In this document: in pieces, positions 1-5,578 of the stretch
How the letters are laid out: every line of letters begins with the position of its first letter
How positions within the stretch are numbered: position 1 is the stretch's first letter
Origin: an uncultured Fretibacterium sp.
GTDB taxonomy: Bacteria > Synergistota > Synergistia > Synergistales > Aminobacteriaceae
Assembly: GCA_937915835.1 (NCBI GenBank)
Contig: CALGHA010000083.1
Span: 1 to 8,361 of the forward strand
Reading direction: 5' to 3'
DNA: 8,361 nucleotides
Position numbers and translations under genes: made by a program
The notes under the pieces: model-generated
Seen by the model: the letters and a program-made list of their open reading frames with translations, nothing else
What the model was told of the DNA's origin: nothing
Databases searched by the model: none

Positions 1-225
1 ATGATAGAAGTACATCGCTTGAACGGTGAAGCATTCCTGTTGAACTCCGACATGATTGAAACGATTGACGTAACGCCGGATACTGTTTTGCGTCTTCTGA
101 ACGGTCATCGCTATATTGTGCGCGAAAAAGTCAAAGATGTATATAGAAAGATTATAGCCTTCAGAAAAGCTGCGGGCTACACGTGCATAATTGCGAACAC
201 GGCGGATGAATCTTCATCAGAATAA
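1..225 (+). CDS. flbD: Flagellar protein FlbD (SwrD-like)
   Basis: Small 74-residue protein of the FlbD family, found in flagellar operons next to the stator genes. In Bacillus the homologue SwrD supports flagellar power and swarming, but its biochemical role is not settled. The sequence begins MIEVHRLNGEAFLLN, followed by a segment with ETIDVTPDTVLRLLNGHRYIV and a basic amphipathic stretch (VREKVKDVYRKIIAFRK). This is the usual FlbD layout of a short beta-rich N-terminal half and a charged helix. No signal peptide or membrane segment is visible. The ATG is the first base of the window, so its ribosome binding site and any upstream flagellar genes cannot be seen. motA begins 21 bases downstream, so the two are probably co-transcribed. 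The family call is confident because size, sequence and position all agree. Confidence 0.9.
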   Translation: MIEVHRLNGEAFLLNSDMIETIDVTPDTVLRLLNGHRYIVREKVKDVYRKIIAFRKAAGYTCIIANTADESSSE

Positions 226-233
226 AAATATTA

Positions 234-249
234 GAGGTGGCTTAATTTG
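234..249 (+). promoter_or_regulatory. Ribosome binding site that decides the motA TTG start
   Basis: GAGGTGG at 234-240 lies six bases before a TTG at 247-249. The first in-frame ATG downstream is at MotA residue 20, inside the first membrane segment, so the TTG with this Shine-Dalgarno site is the likely start. Confidence 0.7.
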
Positions 250-1020
250 GATTTAACAAGTCTTATAGGATTTCTCGCGACATGGATTCTAGTTATAGCG
301 TCAATGGCTTCGGGCGGAAATATCGGAGCATATTTCGACGTTCCTTCGTTGATGATCACGATCGGCGGAGCTATCGGAGCAACAATTATCTCAAATCCTG
401 GCGAAAGGCTTAAAGCTATAGGCGGTTGTCTGAAAAATGTCTTTACGTTCAAGGAGCCTGATCTTGTAGCGATGATACAGATGATCGTGAGTTTTGCGGA
501 AAAAGCACGCCGGGAAGGTTTATTATCGCTTGAAGCTGACGTTGCAGAGGTTGATAGTGATTTTATGCGTAAAGCAATTCAGCTTGTTGTTGACGGAACT
601 GACCCGGAACTTGTGAGGGCAATTCTTGATACTGAAATCGGCAATTTCGAGGACAGACACAGCGCGAATAAAGCAGTTTTCGACAACTTAACGGAGTTTG
701 CACCTTCATTCGGAATGATCGGAACGTTAATCGGACTTATCGCAATGTTGGGAAACCTTCAGGACGTTAACGCGCTTGGTCCCGGTATGGCGGTCGCATT
801 AATCACGACGATGTACGGCTCAATGATGGCGAATATGTTCGGTTCTCCAGTGAGTAAGAAATTGGCGGCACGTTCAGCTCAGGAAGTCAAATCGATGGAG
901 TTAATGGTCGAGGGAATTTTAGCCATTCAAGCCGGCGAGAACCCGAGAACAGTCGAAGAGAAGCTGAAAGTTTATTTACCGCCGAAACTTCGTGAAGCAT
1001 TCAATCAGGAGGAAGGTTAA
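247..1020 (+). CDS. motA: Flagellar motor stator protein MotA (PomA-like)
   Basis: Inner-membrane stator subunit that, with MotB, forms the ion channel driving flagellar rotation. It has 257 residues, which matches the shorter PomA/Gram-positive MotA class rather than the roughly 295-residue E. coli protein. Visible features are an N-terminal MDLTSLIGF membrane helix; a second helix around residues 33-50; a cytoplasmic loop with R88/R89 and E96, matching the charged residues that contact the rotor; and two C-terminal helices with P153 (APSFGMIGTLIGL) and P201 (MFGSPVSKK), matching the conserved proline pair. D31 aligns with D31 of Vibrio PomA, as I recall that sequence. Translation starts at TTG 247 behind GAGGTGG; the next in-frame ATG would delete half of helix 1. 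motB follows after three bases, and its Shine-Dalgarno site lies inside the 3' end of motA, so the two are probably translationally coupled. Confidence 0.96.
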   Translation: MDLTSLIGFLATWILVIASMASGGNIGAYFDVPSLMITIGGAIGATIISNPGERLKAIGGCLKNVFTFKEPDLVAMIQMIVSFAEKARREGLLSLEADVAEVDSDFMRKAIQLVVDGTDPELVRAILDTEIGNFEDRHSANKAVFDNLTEFAPSFGMIGTLIGLIAMLGNLQDVNALGPGMAVALITTMYGSMMANMFGSPVSKKLAARSAQEVKSMELMVEGILAIQAGENPRTVEEKLKVYLPPKLREAFNQEEG

Positions 1021-1023
1021 ACA

Positions 1024-1752
1024 ATGGCACGACAAAAGAAACCCGAAGAGCCGGGATTATCCGCACCGTTTTACATGGGAACTTACGGCGACATGGTAAC
1101 GTTGATACTTTGCTTCTTTATATTATTGTTCGCTATGTCGTCGATTGATAGTCAGAAATTCCAGAAGGCTTTATTATCATTGCGAGGTTCGCTAGGAGTT
1201 TTAAGAGGCGGAGTTACTACGGAAGAATCGCAGGATCCCAACAAGAGCGGAGAAGTCGGAACAAGTCCCGGAGCAAGTGAACGCGTCGAGATTGACACGA
1301 GGCATGTAGCTTACACGTTAAATTCGTTCTTACGTTCTGAGAATTTGACACGTGATATTCAAGTCTCGATTAATCAGCGCGGCGTTGCAGTATCAATCAG
1401 CGATCAATTTTTATTCCTGCCTGGACGTGCTGATTTGAGGCCGGAAGGAAGACGAGCTTTATACAAAATTTCGGAACTTGTGAGGGATCATGTTCCTGCG
1501 GCGGCTGTTGAAGGACATACGGATTCGGGAGTTCTGAACGGAGGAATTTACCGCGACAACTGGGGATTAAGCGCGATGAGAGCGGCGGCAGTAGCTTCAT
1601 ACATGGAGAGTGCAGGAGGCTTTGAGGCGAATAAACTTCAGGCGGTCGGTTACAGTTCAGCACAGCCGATTGTCCCGAATGATACGCCGGAGCATAGAGC
1701 CTTAAATCGTAGAGTTGAGATTGTATTTTTGTCGCAATATCCCAAACGTTAA
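1024..1752 (+). CDS. motB: Flagellar motor stator protein MotB
   Basis: Stator partner of MotA that anchors the channel to peptidoglycan. The 242-residue protein has a short basic cytoplasmic tail and one membrane helix starting at about residue 16 (MGTYGDMVTLILCFFILLF). D23 is the ion-binding aspartate. A plug-like amphipathic segment follows at about residues 40-60 (DSQKFQKALLSLRGSLG). The C-terminal OmpA/MotB peptidoglycan-binding domain includes VEGHTDSG (G164-H165-T166-D167), NWGLSAMRAAAVASY and a terminal NRRVEIVF motif. AGGAGG at 1007-1012 and GGAAGG at 1011-1016, both inside motA, supply the ribosome binding site for ATG 1024. The gene looks intact. The CFFILLF helix with GTY before the Asp resembles PomB-type stators. 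Only 26 bases separate the stop from hicB. Confidence 0.96.
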   Translation: MARQKKPEEPGLSAPFYMGTYGDMVTLILCFFILLFAMSSIDSQKFQKALLSLRGSLGVLRGGVTTEESQDPNKSGEVGTSPGASERVEIDTRHVAYTLNSFLRSENLTRDIQVSINQRGVAVSISDQFLFLPGRADLRPEGRRALYKISELVRDHVPAAAVEGHTDSGVLNGGIYRDNWGLSAMRAAAVASYMESAGGFEANKLQAVGYSSAQPIVPNDTPEHRALNRRVEIVFLSQYPKR

Positions 1753-1778
1753 GTGTTAATCAAGGAGGAAAAATTTAT

Positions 1779-2021
1779 ATGAAATTTACAGCATGCTATA
1801 CGAAACTTGAGGACGGATATATGGGTCAGCTTTTGGAGTGGCCGAACGTTATTACATCAGGAAAAGACCTTGATGAATGCGAGGAAATGCTGAAAGATGC
1901 CGCGCGTGAAATGGCTATTGTATATTATGAGGATAATGATGAAATTCCTCATTTGCCCTTTGCTGTGAAGCCCATATCTATAGAAATTGAGAAAGAGGCT
2001 TTACTCGCTAATGTCTGTTAA
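1779..2021 (+). CDS. hicB: HicB-family antitoxin
   Basis: Antitoxin of a type II HicAB toxin-antitoxin pair, expected to bind and mask the HicA mRNA interferase. The 80-residue protein has the partial RNase H-like HicB fold: an N-terminal strand (MKFTACYTKLEDGYMGQLLEWP), the glycine/proline turn, and a helix with the typical DLDECEEMLKDAAREMAIVYYED pattern. The C-terminus ends at about residue 80 with IEIEKEALLANVC. No helix-turn-helix or ribbon-helix-helix domain is visible, so DNA binding and autoregulation cannot be assumed. AAGGAGG at 1763-1769 gives a strong ribosome binding site nine bases before the ATG. hicA overlaps its last 11 bases. The pair sits between motB and fliL with no room for its own promoter except inside motB. 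By my count, 1801-2160 is about 40% G+C, somewhat lower than neighbouring flagellar genes, which fits later acquisition. Confidence 0.87.
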   Translation: MKFTACYTKLEDGYMGQLLEWPNVITSGKDLDECEEMLKDAAREMAIVYYEDNDEIPHLPFAVKPISIEIEKEALLANVC

Positions 2022-2202
2022 ACGCAGAGATATTATTAAACACTTCAAAAAGCACGGATTTTATCTTAAACGCGAGGGTGCTAATCACAGTATTTATGTC
2101 AATGATGAAGGCCGTCGTGTTCCAATAGGACGGCATAAATTTTTCGACAGGATAAAGGCTAATATTCTCTGTAAAGAAGCAAAAATCCCGCAGATATTTT
2201 AA
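2011..2202 (+). CDS. hicA: HicA-family mRNA interferase toxin
   Basis: Toxin of the HicAB pair: a small double-stranded-RNA-binding-fold protein that cleaves mRNA when not bound by HicB. From ATG 2011 it has 63 residues, a normal HicA length. It starts MSVKRRDIIKHFKKHGFYLKRE, the standard helix leading into G23-A24-N25-H26-S27, where H26 is the expected catalytic histidine. A strand with VPIGRHK and a C-terminal helix (DRIKANILCKEAKI) follow. An in-frame TTG at 1987 would add eight residues (MRKRLYSL) with no family match, so ATG 2011 is preferred. AGAGG at about 1994-1998 lies 12 bases upstream. The overlap with the hicB end suggests coupled translation, antitoxin first. No truncation or frameshift is seen, so the toxin looks functional. 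fliL begins 14 bases after its stop. Confidence 0.87.
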   Translation: MSVKRRDIIKHFKKHGFYLKREGANHSIYVNDEGRRVPIGRHKFFDRIKANILCKEAKIPQIF

Positions 2203-2216
2203 TCATGGAGGAATAA

Positions 2217-2672
2217 ATGAAACGCATATTAATTTTCGCAATCGTAGGTCTCGTAATGTTCGGAGCAGGTTTCGGAGGCGGCTTAATTCTCGGTCGTACG
2301 ATGGCTCCAAAAGATGAAAACGAAATTGGAACCGGCAAAGTCATTCAAAATCCCGGCCCAGTCGTCTCAATCGGTCAGTTCACAAGCAACTTAGCCGGAG
2401 CAGGACGACACGTTTTAGACTGCTCATTAGCTCTTGAACTCGTCGAGAAAGAAGGGGCTTCGGCATTAGTTCAGGCTCCCGGATGGATGAACAGAATTCG
2501 GAGTGAGATATTCATGCTCATGAAAGACAGAGTTTACGACGATTTGACCAGCGCAGAAGGTGCCTTGCAATTCGCCGGAGATATTAAGCGTTCGCTAAAT
2601 CGTATGCTGCCGGATGTCGGCGGTGAAGCTCCAATCGTTAATGTCCTGTTCGAGAGTATGATTTTACAGTGA
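2217..2672 (+). CDS. fliL: Flagellar basal body-associated protein FliL
   Basis: Single-span inner-membrane protein that surrounds the stator and supports motor torque and stator engagement. The 151 residues comprise a short cytoplasmic start (MKR), a glycine-rich membrane helix at residues 4-25 (ILIFAIVGLVMFGAGFGGGL), a short linker and a periplasmic stomatin-like FliL domain. The domain carries the family pattern: VVSIGQFTSNLA, then RHVLDCSLALELVEKE, a helix with RIRSEIFMLMKDRVYDDL, the conserved SAEG turn, and a terminal strand VLFESMILQ that matches the usual FliL C-terminus. GGAGG at about 2206-2210 precedes ATG 2217. The gene sits between the HicBA cassette and fliM, so its usual neighbour motB has been separated from it. 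fliM starts 15 bases downstream. Confidence 0.93.
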   Translation: MKRILIFAIVGLVMFGAGFGGGLILGRTMAPKDENEIGTGKVIQNPGPVVSIGQFTSNLAGAGRHVLDCSLALELVEKEGASALVQAPGWMNRIRSEIFMLMKDRVYDDLTSAEGALQFAGDIKRSLNRMLPDVGGEAPIVNVLFESMILQ

Positions 2673-2687
2673 GGCAATAAGGAAAAA

Positions 2688-3713
2688 ATGCCTGATGTAT
2701 TATCACAAAATGCTATAGATGACCTTCTCAAGTCAATATCGAGCGGGGCCAATATTGAGGAAATAGCATCAAAAGCTGACGAGTACGCAAAATTAAAAGT
2801 TTACGATTTCAAGCGTCCGGATAAGTTCAGCAAGGACCAGTTACGCGCAATCCAGATGATACATGAAAGTTTTGCGCGCCAGATGACTACGGTACTCTCA
2901 ACTCTAATTCGCTCAATCGTCTCGGCAGAAATCGCTTCAGTCGAACAATTAGCCTATGAAGAGTTCGTTAATTACATGGTTCAGCCTACTGTAATCGGCC
3001 TGATTGAGATGCATCCTTTTGAAGGCAGCATGTTAATTGAGATTAATCCGGCTTTAGTCTTCACGATAATCGACAGAATGCTCGGAGGACGCGGGACTTT
3101 TACCGGACAAATCAGAGAGTTAACCGACATTGAGAAGACTGTAATTGAGCGCGTAATAATGAGAATACTTGAGCTTCTCGAAGACAGCTGGAGCACAGTT
3201 GTAGACGTCCGATTTAGATTTGAGGGCATGGAGAGTAACCCATTTTTTGTGCAGATTTGCTCGCCAAGTGATATGGTCCTGGTCGTCATAATGAAGCTGA
3301 GAGTTTCTGACGTTGAAGGAATGGTGAGCTTATGCTTCCCGTATTTCCTGATTGAGCCGATTATGGATAGACTTTCTTCACAGCAATGGTTCGCTTCGAC
3401 AAGCCATAAAGCCGACGACGAAGTTAAAAACTGGCTGAACAATTCCATGATGCAGGTAAAAATGCCAATGGCTATGGAACTCGGACATACTGTCTTATCG
3501 CTTGGGGACGTTTACGCTTTACAGCCCGGCGACGTAATCAAACTTGATGAGCTGAAAGATTCGCATATTGATGTTCGTGTTGGCAATCAAGTTAGATTTA
3601 AGGCGAGGCCCGGCACTCTTAACGGACATATGGCGGTTGAGCTGACAAAAGTTTTGACGCAGGAAATTCCGCAGATTAGTGCTGACGATGACAAGAAAGG
3701 GGATAAAAAATAA
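2688..3713 (+). CDS. fliM: Flagellar motor switch protein FliM
   Basis: C-ring switch protein that contacts FliG and receives CheY-P to change the direction of rotation. The 341 residues have three parts. The first is an N-terminal CheY-docking-like peptide (residues 4-14, VLSQNAIDDLL). The second is the CheC-like middle domain from about 35 to 230, with KVYDFKRPDKFSKDQLRAI and the GGRG loop at G133-G136 (DRMLGGRG), the FliG-contacting motif. The third is the C-terminal SpoA/FliN-like domain, about 250-330 (VYALQPGDVIKLDEL, then HIDVRVGNQVRFKARPG). AAGGAA at about 2679-2684 precedes ATG 2688. The docking peptide is unusual: the family form is LSQxEIDxLL, but residue 9 is Ala where Glu is expected. 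fliY begins immediately at base 3714, so the genes are adjacent with no spacer. Confidence 0.96.
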   Translation: MPDVLSQNAIDDLLKSISSGANIEEIASKADEYAKLKVYDFKRPDKFSKDQLRAIQMIHESFARQMTTVLSTLIRSIVSAEIASVEQLAYEEFVNYMVQPTVIGLIEMHPFEGSMLIEINPALVFTIIDRMLGGRGTFTGQIRELTDIEKTVIERVIMRILELLEDSWSTVVDVRFRFEGMESNPFFVQICSPSDMVLVVIMKLRVSDVEGMVSLCFPYFLIEPIMDRLSSQQWFASTSHKADDEVKNWLNNSMMQVKMPMAMELGHTVLSLGDVYALQPGDVIKLDELKDSHIDVRVGNQVRFKARPGTLNGHMAVELTKVLTQEIPQISADDDKKGDKK

Positions 3714-4772
3714 ATGCCTGATGACTTATTAAGCCCTGATGAAATTAACGCGCTTCTTTCAGGAGCAGGAGATTTCGGCGATGTTGATGAAATTTCGTCG
3801 TCGGACGCTGAACAATTAGCAAAAGTTGCTGATACCTTCGCAAATTCTGAGAATAGCGTAATAAACATGCTCGCTGGAAAAAATGTTACTACGAACGTTG
3901 GAAGTCCTGAAGTCATGACCCAGCAGGAATTTTCCGGGAAATTTTCTGAGCTTCCGTTTTTGTTCTCGAGCACATTCGGCGGAATGGAGGATATTCCTTT
4001 AGCCCTTGTTGTTGACCAGAAGGGAGCATTAACTCTTGCTGACTTAATGATGGGCGGAGGAGGTGCTGCGCTTCCTGAACCGAGCGATTTATACTGGAAC
4101 GCCGCACAGGAAGGATTAAGCCAGGTAATTGGTTCAGCGTTTACGAGCTTGAGCGGATTACTCGGCAACAGAAAGTTAATGCCCAACAATACGACTTCAG
4201 CATTAGGAGAAGACGACTGGCGGGCATTTTCGCTTGAACCTGCTGACAAAAAGATTTGGGCAAGTCCCGTAAGCGTGAACATTGAGGGATTAAGCCCGTT
4301 TAACATCTGGACATGCTTGACGCTCGACAACGCAATAAACATTGCCGGATACATGCGCGACGCTCAAGAAGGAAAACAGCCTAAACCGGACACATCGAGT
4401 AATAACCAAATGGGAGGTGGAGGATTTATGGGAGGAAGACAGAATGCGGGCCCGGCTGTTGACGTTAGACCTGCTGCATTTCAGCCTTTAGGGGGCGGAA
4501 GCGGCGGAGGTGCACCAAGTCCTATAGATTTAATCGCTGATATTCCCGTTCGTGTAACTGTTGAGCTTGGCAAGGCGCGTAAAAGTGTCTCGGAAATTCT
4601 TGCGTTGACGGCCGGAGCAGTTGTTGAACTCGATAAAATGGCCGGTGAACCTGTTGATATTCTCGTCAACGGCAAGTTAATCGCTCATGGTGAAGTTGTC
4701 GTTATTGACGAAAATTTCGGCGTGAGAATTACGGATATAATTCCGGGCGGAGCGGCTCGTGCAGCATCATAA
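3714..4772 (+). CDS. fliY: Flagellar motor switch protein FliY (FliN with CheC-like domain)
   Basis: C-ring protein combining a CheC-type domain with a FliN domain; in Bacillus FliY also dephosphorylates CheY-P. It has 352 residues. Residues 5-16 (LLSPDEINALLS) form a canonical CheY-docking peptide. Residues about 30-210 form the CheC-like domain, with LADLMMGGGG near 108-117. Residues about 219-267 form a Gly/Pro-rich linker with two glycine runs. Residues 268-345 form the FliN/SpoA domain (IPVRVTVELGKARKSVSEIL, GEPVDILVNGKLIAHGEV, DENFGVRITDI). Both ExxN phosphatase sites look degraded. The first aligns to A36-K37-V38-A39; in the second E133 is kept but the Asn position is S136 before the IGSA turn. 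This assignment uses my memory of B. subtilis FliY and should be aligned properly. No clear Shine-Dalgarno site beyond the GGGG at the fliM end is needed if translation is coupled. Confidence 0.93.
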   Translation: MPDDLLSPDEINALLSGAGDFGDVDEISSSDAEQLAKVADTFANSENSVINMLAGKNVTTNVGSPEVMTQQEFSGKFSELPFLFSSTFGGMEDIPLALVVDQKGALTLADLMMGGGGAALPEPSDLYWNAAQEGLSQVIGSAFTSLSGLLGNRKLMPNNTTSALGEDDWRAFSLEPADKKIWASPVSVNIEGLSPFNIWTCLTLDNAINIAGYMRDAQEGKQPKPDTSSNNQMGGGGFMGGRQNAGPAVDVRPAAFQPLGGGSGGGAPSPIDLIADIPVRVTVELGKARKSVSEILALTAGAVVELDKMAGEPVDILVNGKLIAHGEVVVIDENFGVRITDIIPGGAARAAS

Positions 4773-4922
4773 AAATAGAACGTGTTATATTTTACCGACA
4801 ATTTTTTAATTTCACAGCGTACGATGTTTCAAGCATCAATTGTGAATAATTAATTTGTTTCGTGTTATAATGCAATAAAATTTTCCATACTTATATAAAT
4901 TTTAATCGGGGGAGTTTTCAGG
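4773..4922 (+). promoter_or_regulatory. AT-rich intergenic region with a likely internal promoter for cheY onward
   Basis: This is the only sizeable gap in the window. It holds two copies of CGTGTTATA, at 4781-4789 and 4861-4869, exactly 80 bases apart. Each forms an extended -10-like element: TGTTATATT (4783-4791) and TGTTATAAT (4863-4871). The second contains a perfect TATAAT at 4866-4871, and transcription would start about 40 bases before cheY. At 16-18 base spacing I see no good -35; TTGTGA at 4840-4845 is 20 bases away. GGGGGAG at 4908-4914 is the cheY ribosome binding site, eight bases before ATG 4923. No rho-independent terminator is visible, so readthrough from fliY probably continues. 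Confidence 0.5.
4863..4871 (+). promoter_or_regulatory. Extended -10 element (TGnTATAAT) upstream of cheY
   Basis: TG at 4863-4864, one base, then a perfect TATAAT at 4866-4871. Extended -10 promoters can work with a weak -35, which is what is seen here. It suits a housekeeping sigma factor; I see no flagellar sigma-28 motif. Confidence 0.5.
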
Positions 4923-5285
4923 ATGGGCAAAAAAGTTTTAATCGTCGATGACGCGGCATTCATGAGAATGATGTTGAAAGATATTCTCACAAAGAATGAT
5001 TTCGAGGTCGTCGCAGAAGCAGAAAACGGTAAGGCAGGAGTAGCTGCTTTCCAGAAATATAAACCCGACATCATCACAATGGATATAACTATGCCTGAGA
5101 TGAACGGGATTGACGCGGTGAAAGCAATCAAAGCACTTGACCCCAGCGTTAAAGTCGTAATGGTCTCAGCAATGGGCCAGCAGCCTATGGTTATAGAAGC
5201 AATTCAGGCCGGAGCAAATGATTTCATTGTAAAGCCTTTCCAGCCTGAACGCGTAATTGAAGCTATCACAAAGGTGCTGTCGTAA
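4923..5285 (+). CDS. cheY: Chemotaxis response regulator CheY
   Basis: Single-domain receiver protein that is phosphorylated by CheA and binds the flagellar switch. The 120 residues cover one complete receiver domain and no output domain. All catalytic positions are present: the acidic pair D9-D10 (VLIVDDAAFMR), the phospho-acceptor D54 (TMDITMPEMNG), S82 (VMVSAMG) and K104 (FIVKPFQ). The M-R after DDAAF and the MPEMNG loop are typical of CheY in FliY-containing bacteria. A strong ribosome binding site, GGGGGAG at 4908-4914, precedes ATG 4923. The position between fliY and fliO matches the order known from Bacillus and other FliY-containing bacteria. With FliM and FliY encoded just upstream, it is the expected switch ligand. 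The fliO frame begins at or just after its stop. Confidence 0.96.
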   Translation: MGKKVLIVDDAAFMRMMLKDILTKNDFEVVAEAENGKAGVAAFQKYKPDIITMDITMPEMNGIDAVKAIKALDPSVKVVMVSAMGQQPMVIEAIQAGANDFIVKPFQPERVIEAITKVLS

Positions 5286-5287
5286 AA

Positions 5288-5350
5288 ATTCTTGAGAATA
5301 ATATAACTCTTACGGCCTATGTAATCAGGGCTGTAATCGCATTAATAATT
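5288..5350 (+). other. Probable N-terminal extension of fliO without a standard start codon
   Basis: The fliO frame is open upstream from 5261, just after an in-frame TGA at 5258-5260, through to the ATG at 5351. Translated from 5288, this stretch reads roughly xLENNITLTAYVIRAVIALII, which supplies the first half of the FliO membrane helix. It contains no ATG, GTG or TTG in frame. ATT at 5288-5290, just after the cheY stop and 11 bases after AAGGTG (5271-5276), is the most plausible unusual start; ATA 5303 is another candidate. A sequence error is also possible. Confidence 0.5.
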
Positions 5351-5578
5351 ATGTCGGTGTGTGCAGTTATTCTCGTGAAATATCTCAAGAAGCATAATTT
5401 GAGCGTTAAAGGCACATCGTCAGTCGAAATTTTAGCGTCCCTGCGCCTGAGTGCCAGGGATGTATTTTTTGTTGTTCACTGCGGGCCTGATGTTATAGCT
5501 TTCACATTGACTTCAAACGGAGCGTGTTTAATGGGACGATGGAATTATGAAGACTGGAAAAAATCACAGGCTGATTAA
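5351..5578 (+). CDS. fliO: Flagellar biosynthetic protein FliO (FliZ-like), start uncertain
   Basis: Small membrane protein that helps assemble the FliP/FliQ/FliR export gate. From the first standard start codon (ATG 5351) it is 75 residues. The soluble part fits FliO: VEILASLRLSARDVFFVVHCGPDVIAFTLTSNGACLMG follows the family pattern of a short beta-rich domain after one membrane helix. The ATG start leaves only about nine hydrophobic residues before the basic KYLKK. The frame continues upstream and adds YVIRAVIALII, which completes a normal helix, so the real start is probably near 5288 and the protein about 96 residues long. No Shine-Dalgarno site is at a suitable distance from ATG 5351. 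It lies between cheY and fliP, the expected place, and its last 32 bases overlap the fliP start. The identity rests mainly on position and fold pattern, because the family is poorly conserved. Confidence 0.8.
   Translation: MSVCAVILVKYLKKHNLSVKGTSSVEILASLRLSARDVFFVVHCGPDVIAFTLTSNGACLMGRWNYEDWKKSQAD

Noticed and set aside
1715..1743. TTGAGA with a 17-base spacer to TATCCC at the motB end as a possible hicBA promoter
   Set aside because: The -35 is good but the -10 matches only three of six bases, so it is too weak to list as a promoter.
1987..2010. Upstream TTG start adding eight residues to HicA
   Set aside because: The extra residues MRKRLYSL do not fit the family N-terminus, and ATG 2011 gives a normal-length HicA.
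2981..3448. 155-codon open frame on the - strand inside fliM
   Set aside because: It is antisense to the conserved middle domain of FliM, with no recognisable motif and no supporting start context.
3587..4354. Long open frame of 255 codons on the - strand opposite the fliM end and fliY
   Set aside because: It lies wholly antisense to two convincing flagellar genes. Its translation is low-complexity and rich in Ser, Pro and Asn, with no family pattern. It is a shadow of codon bias in fliY.
4823..4837. Small inverted repeat GATG...CATC after fliY as a possible terminator
   Set aside because: The stem is only four base pairs with a seven-base loop and no T-run follows directly.
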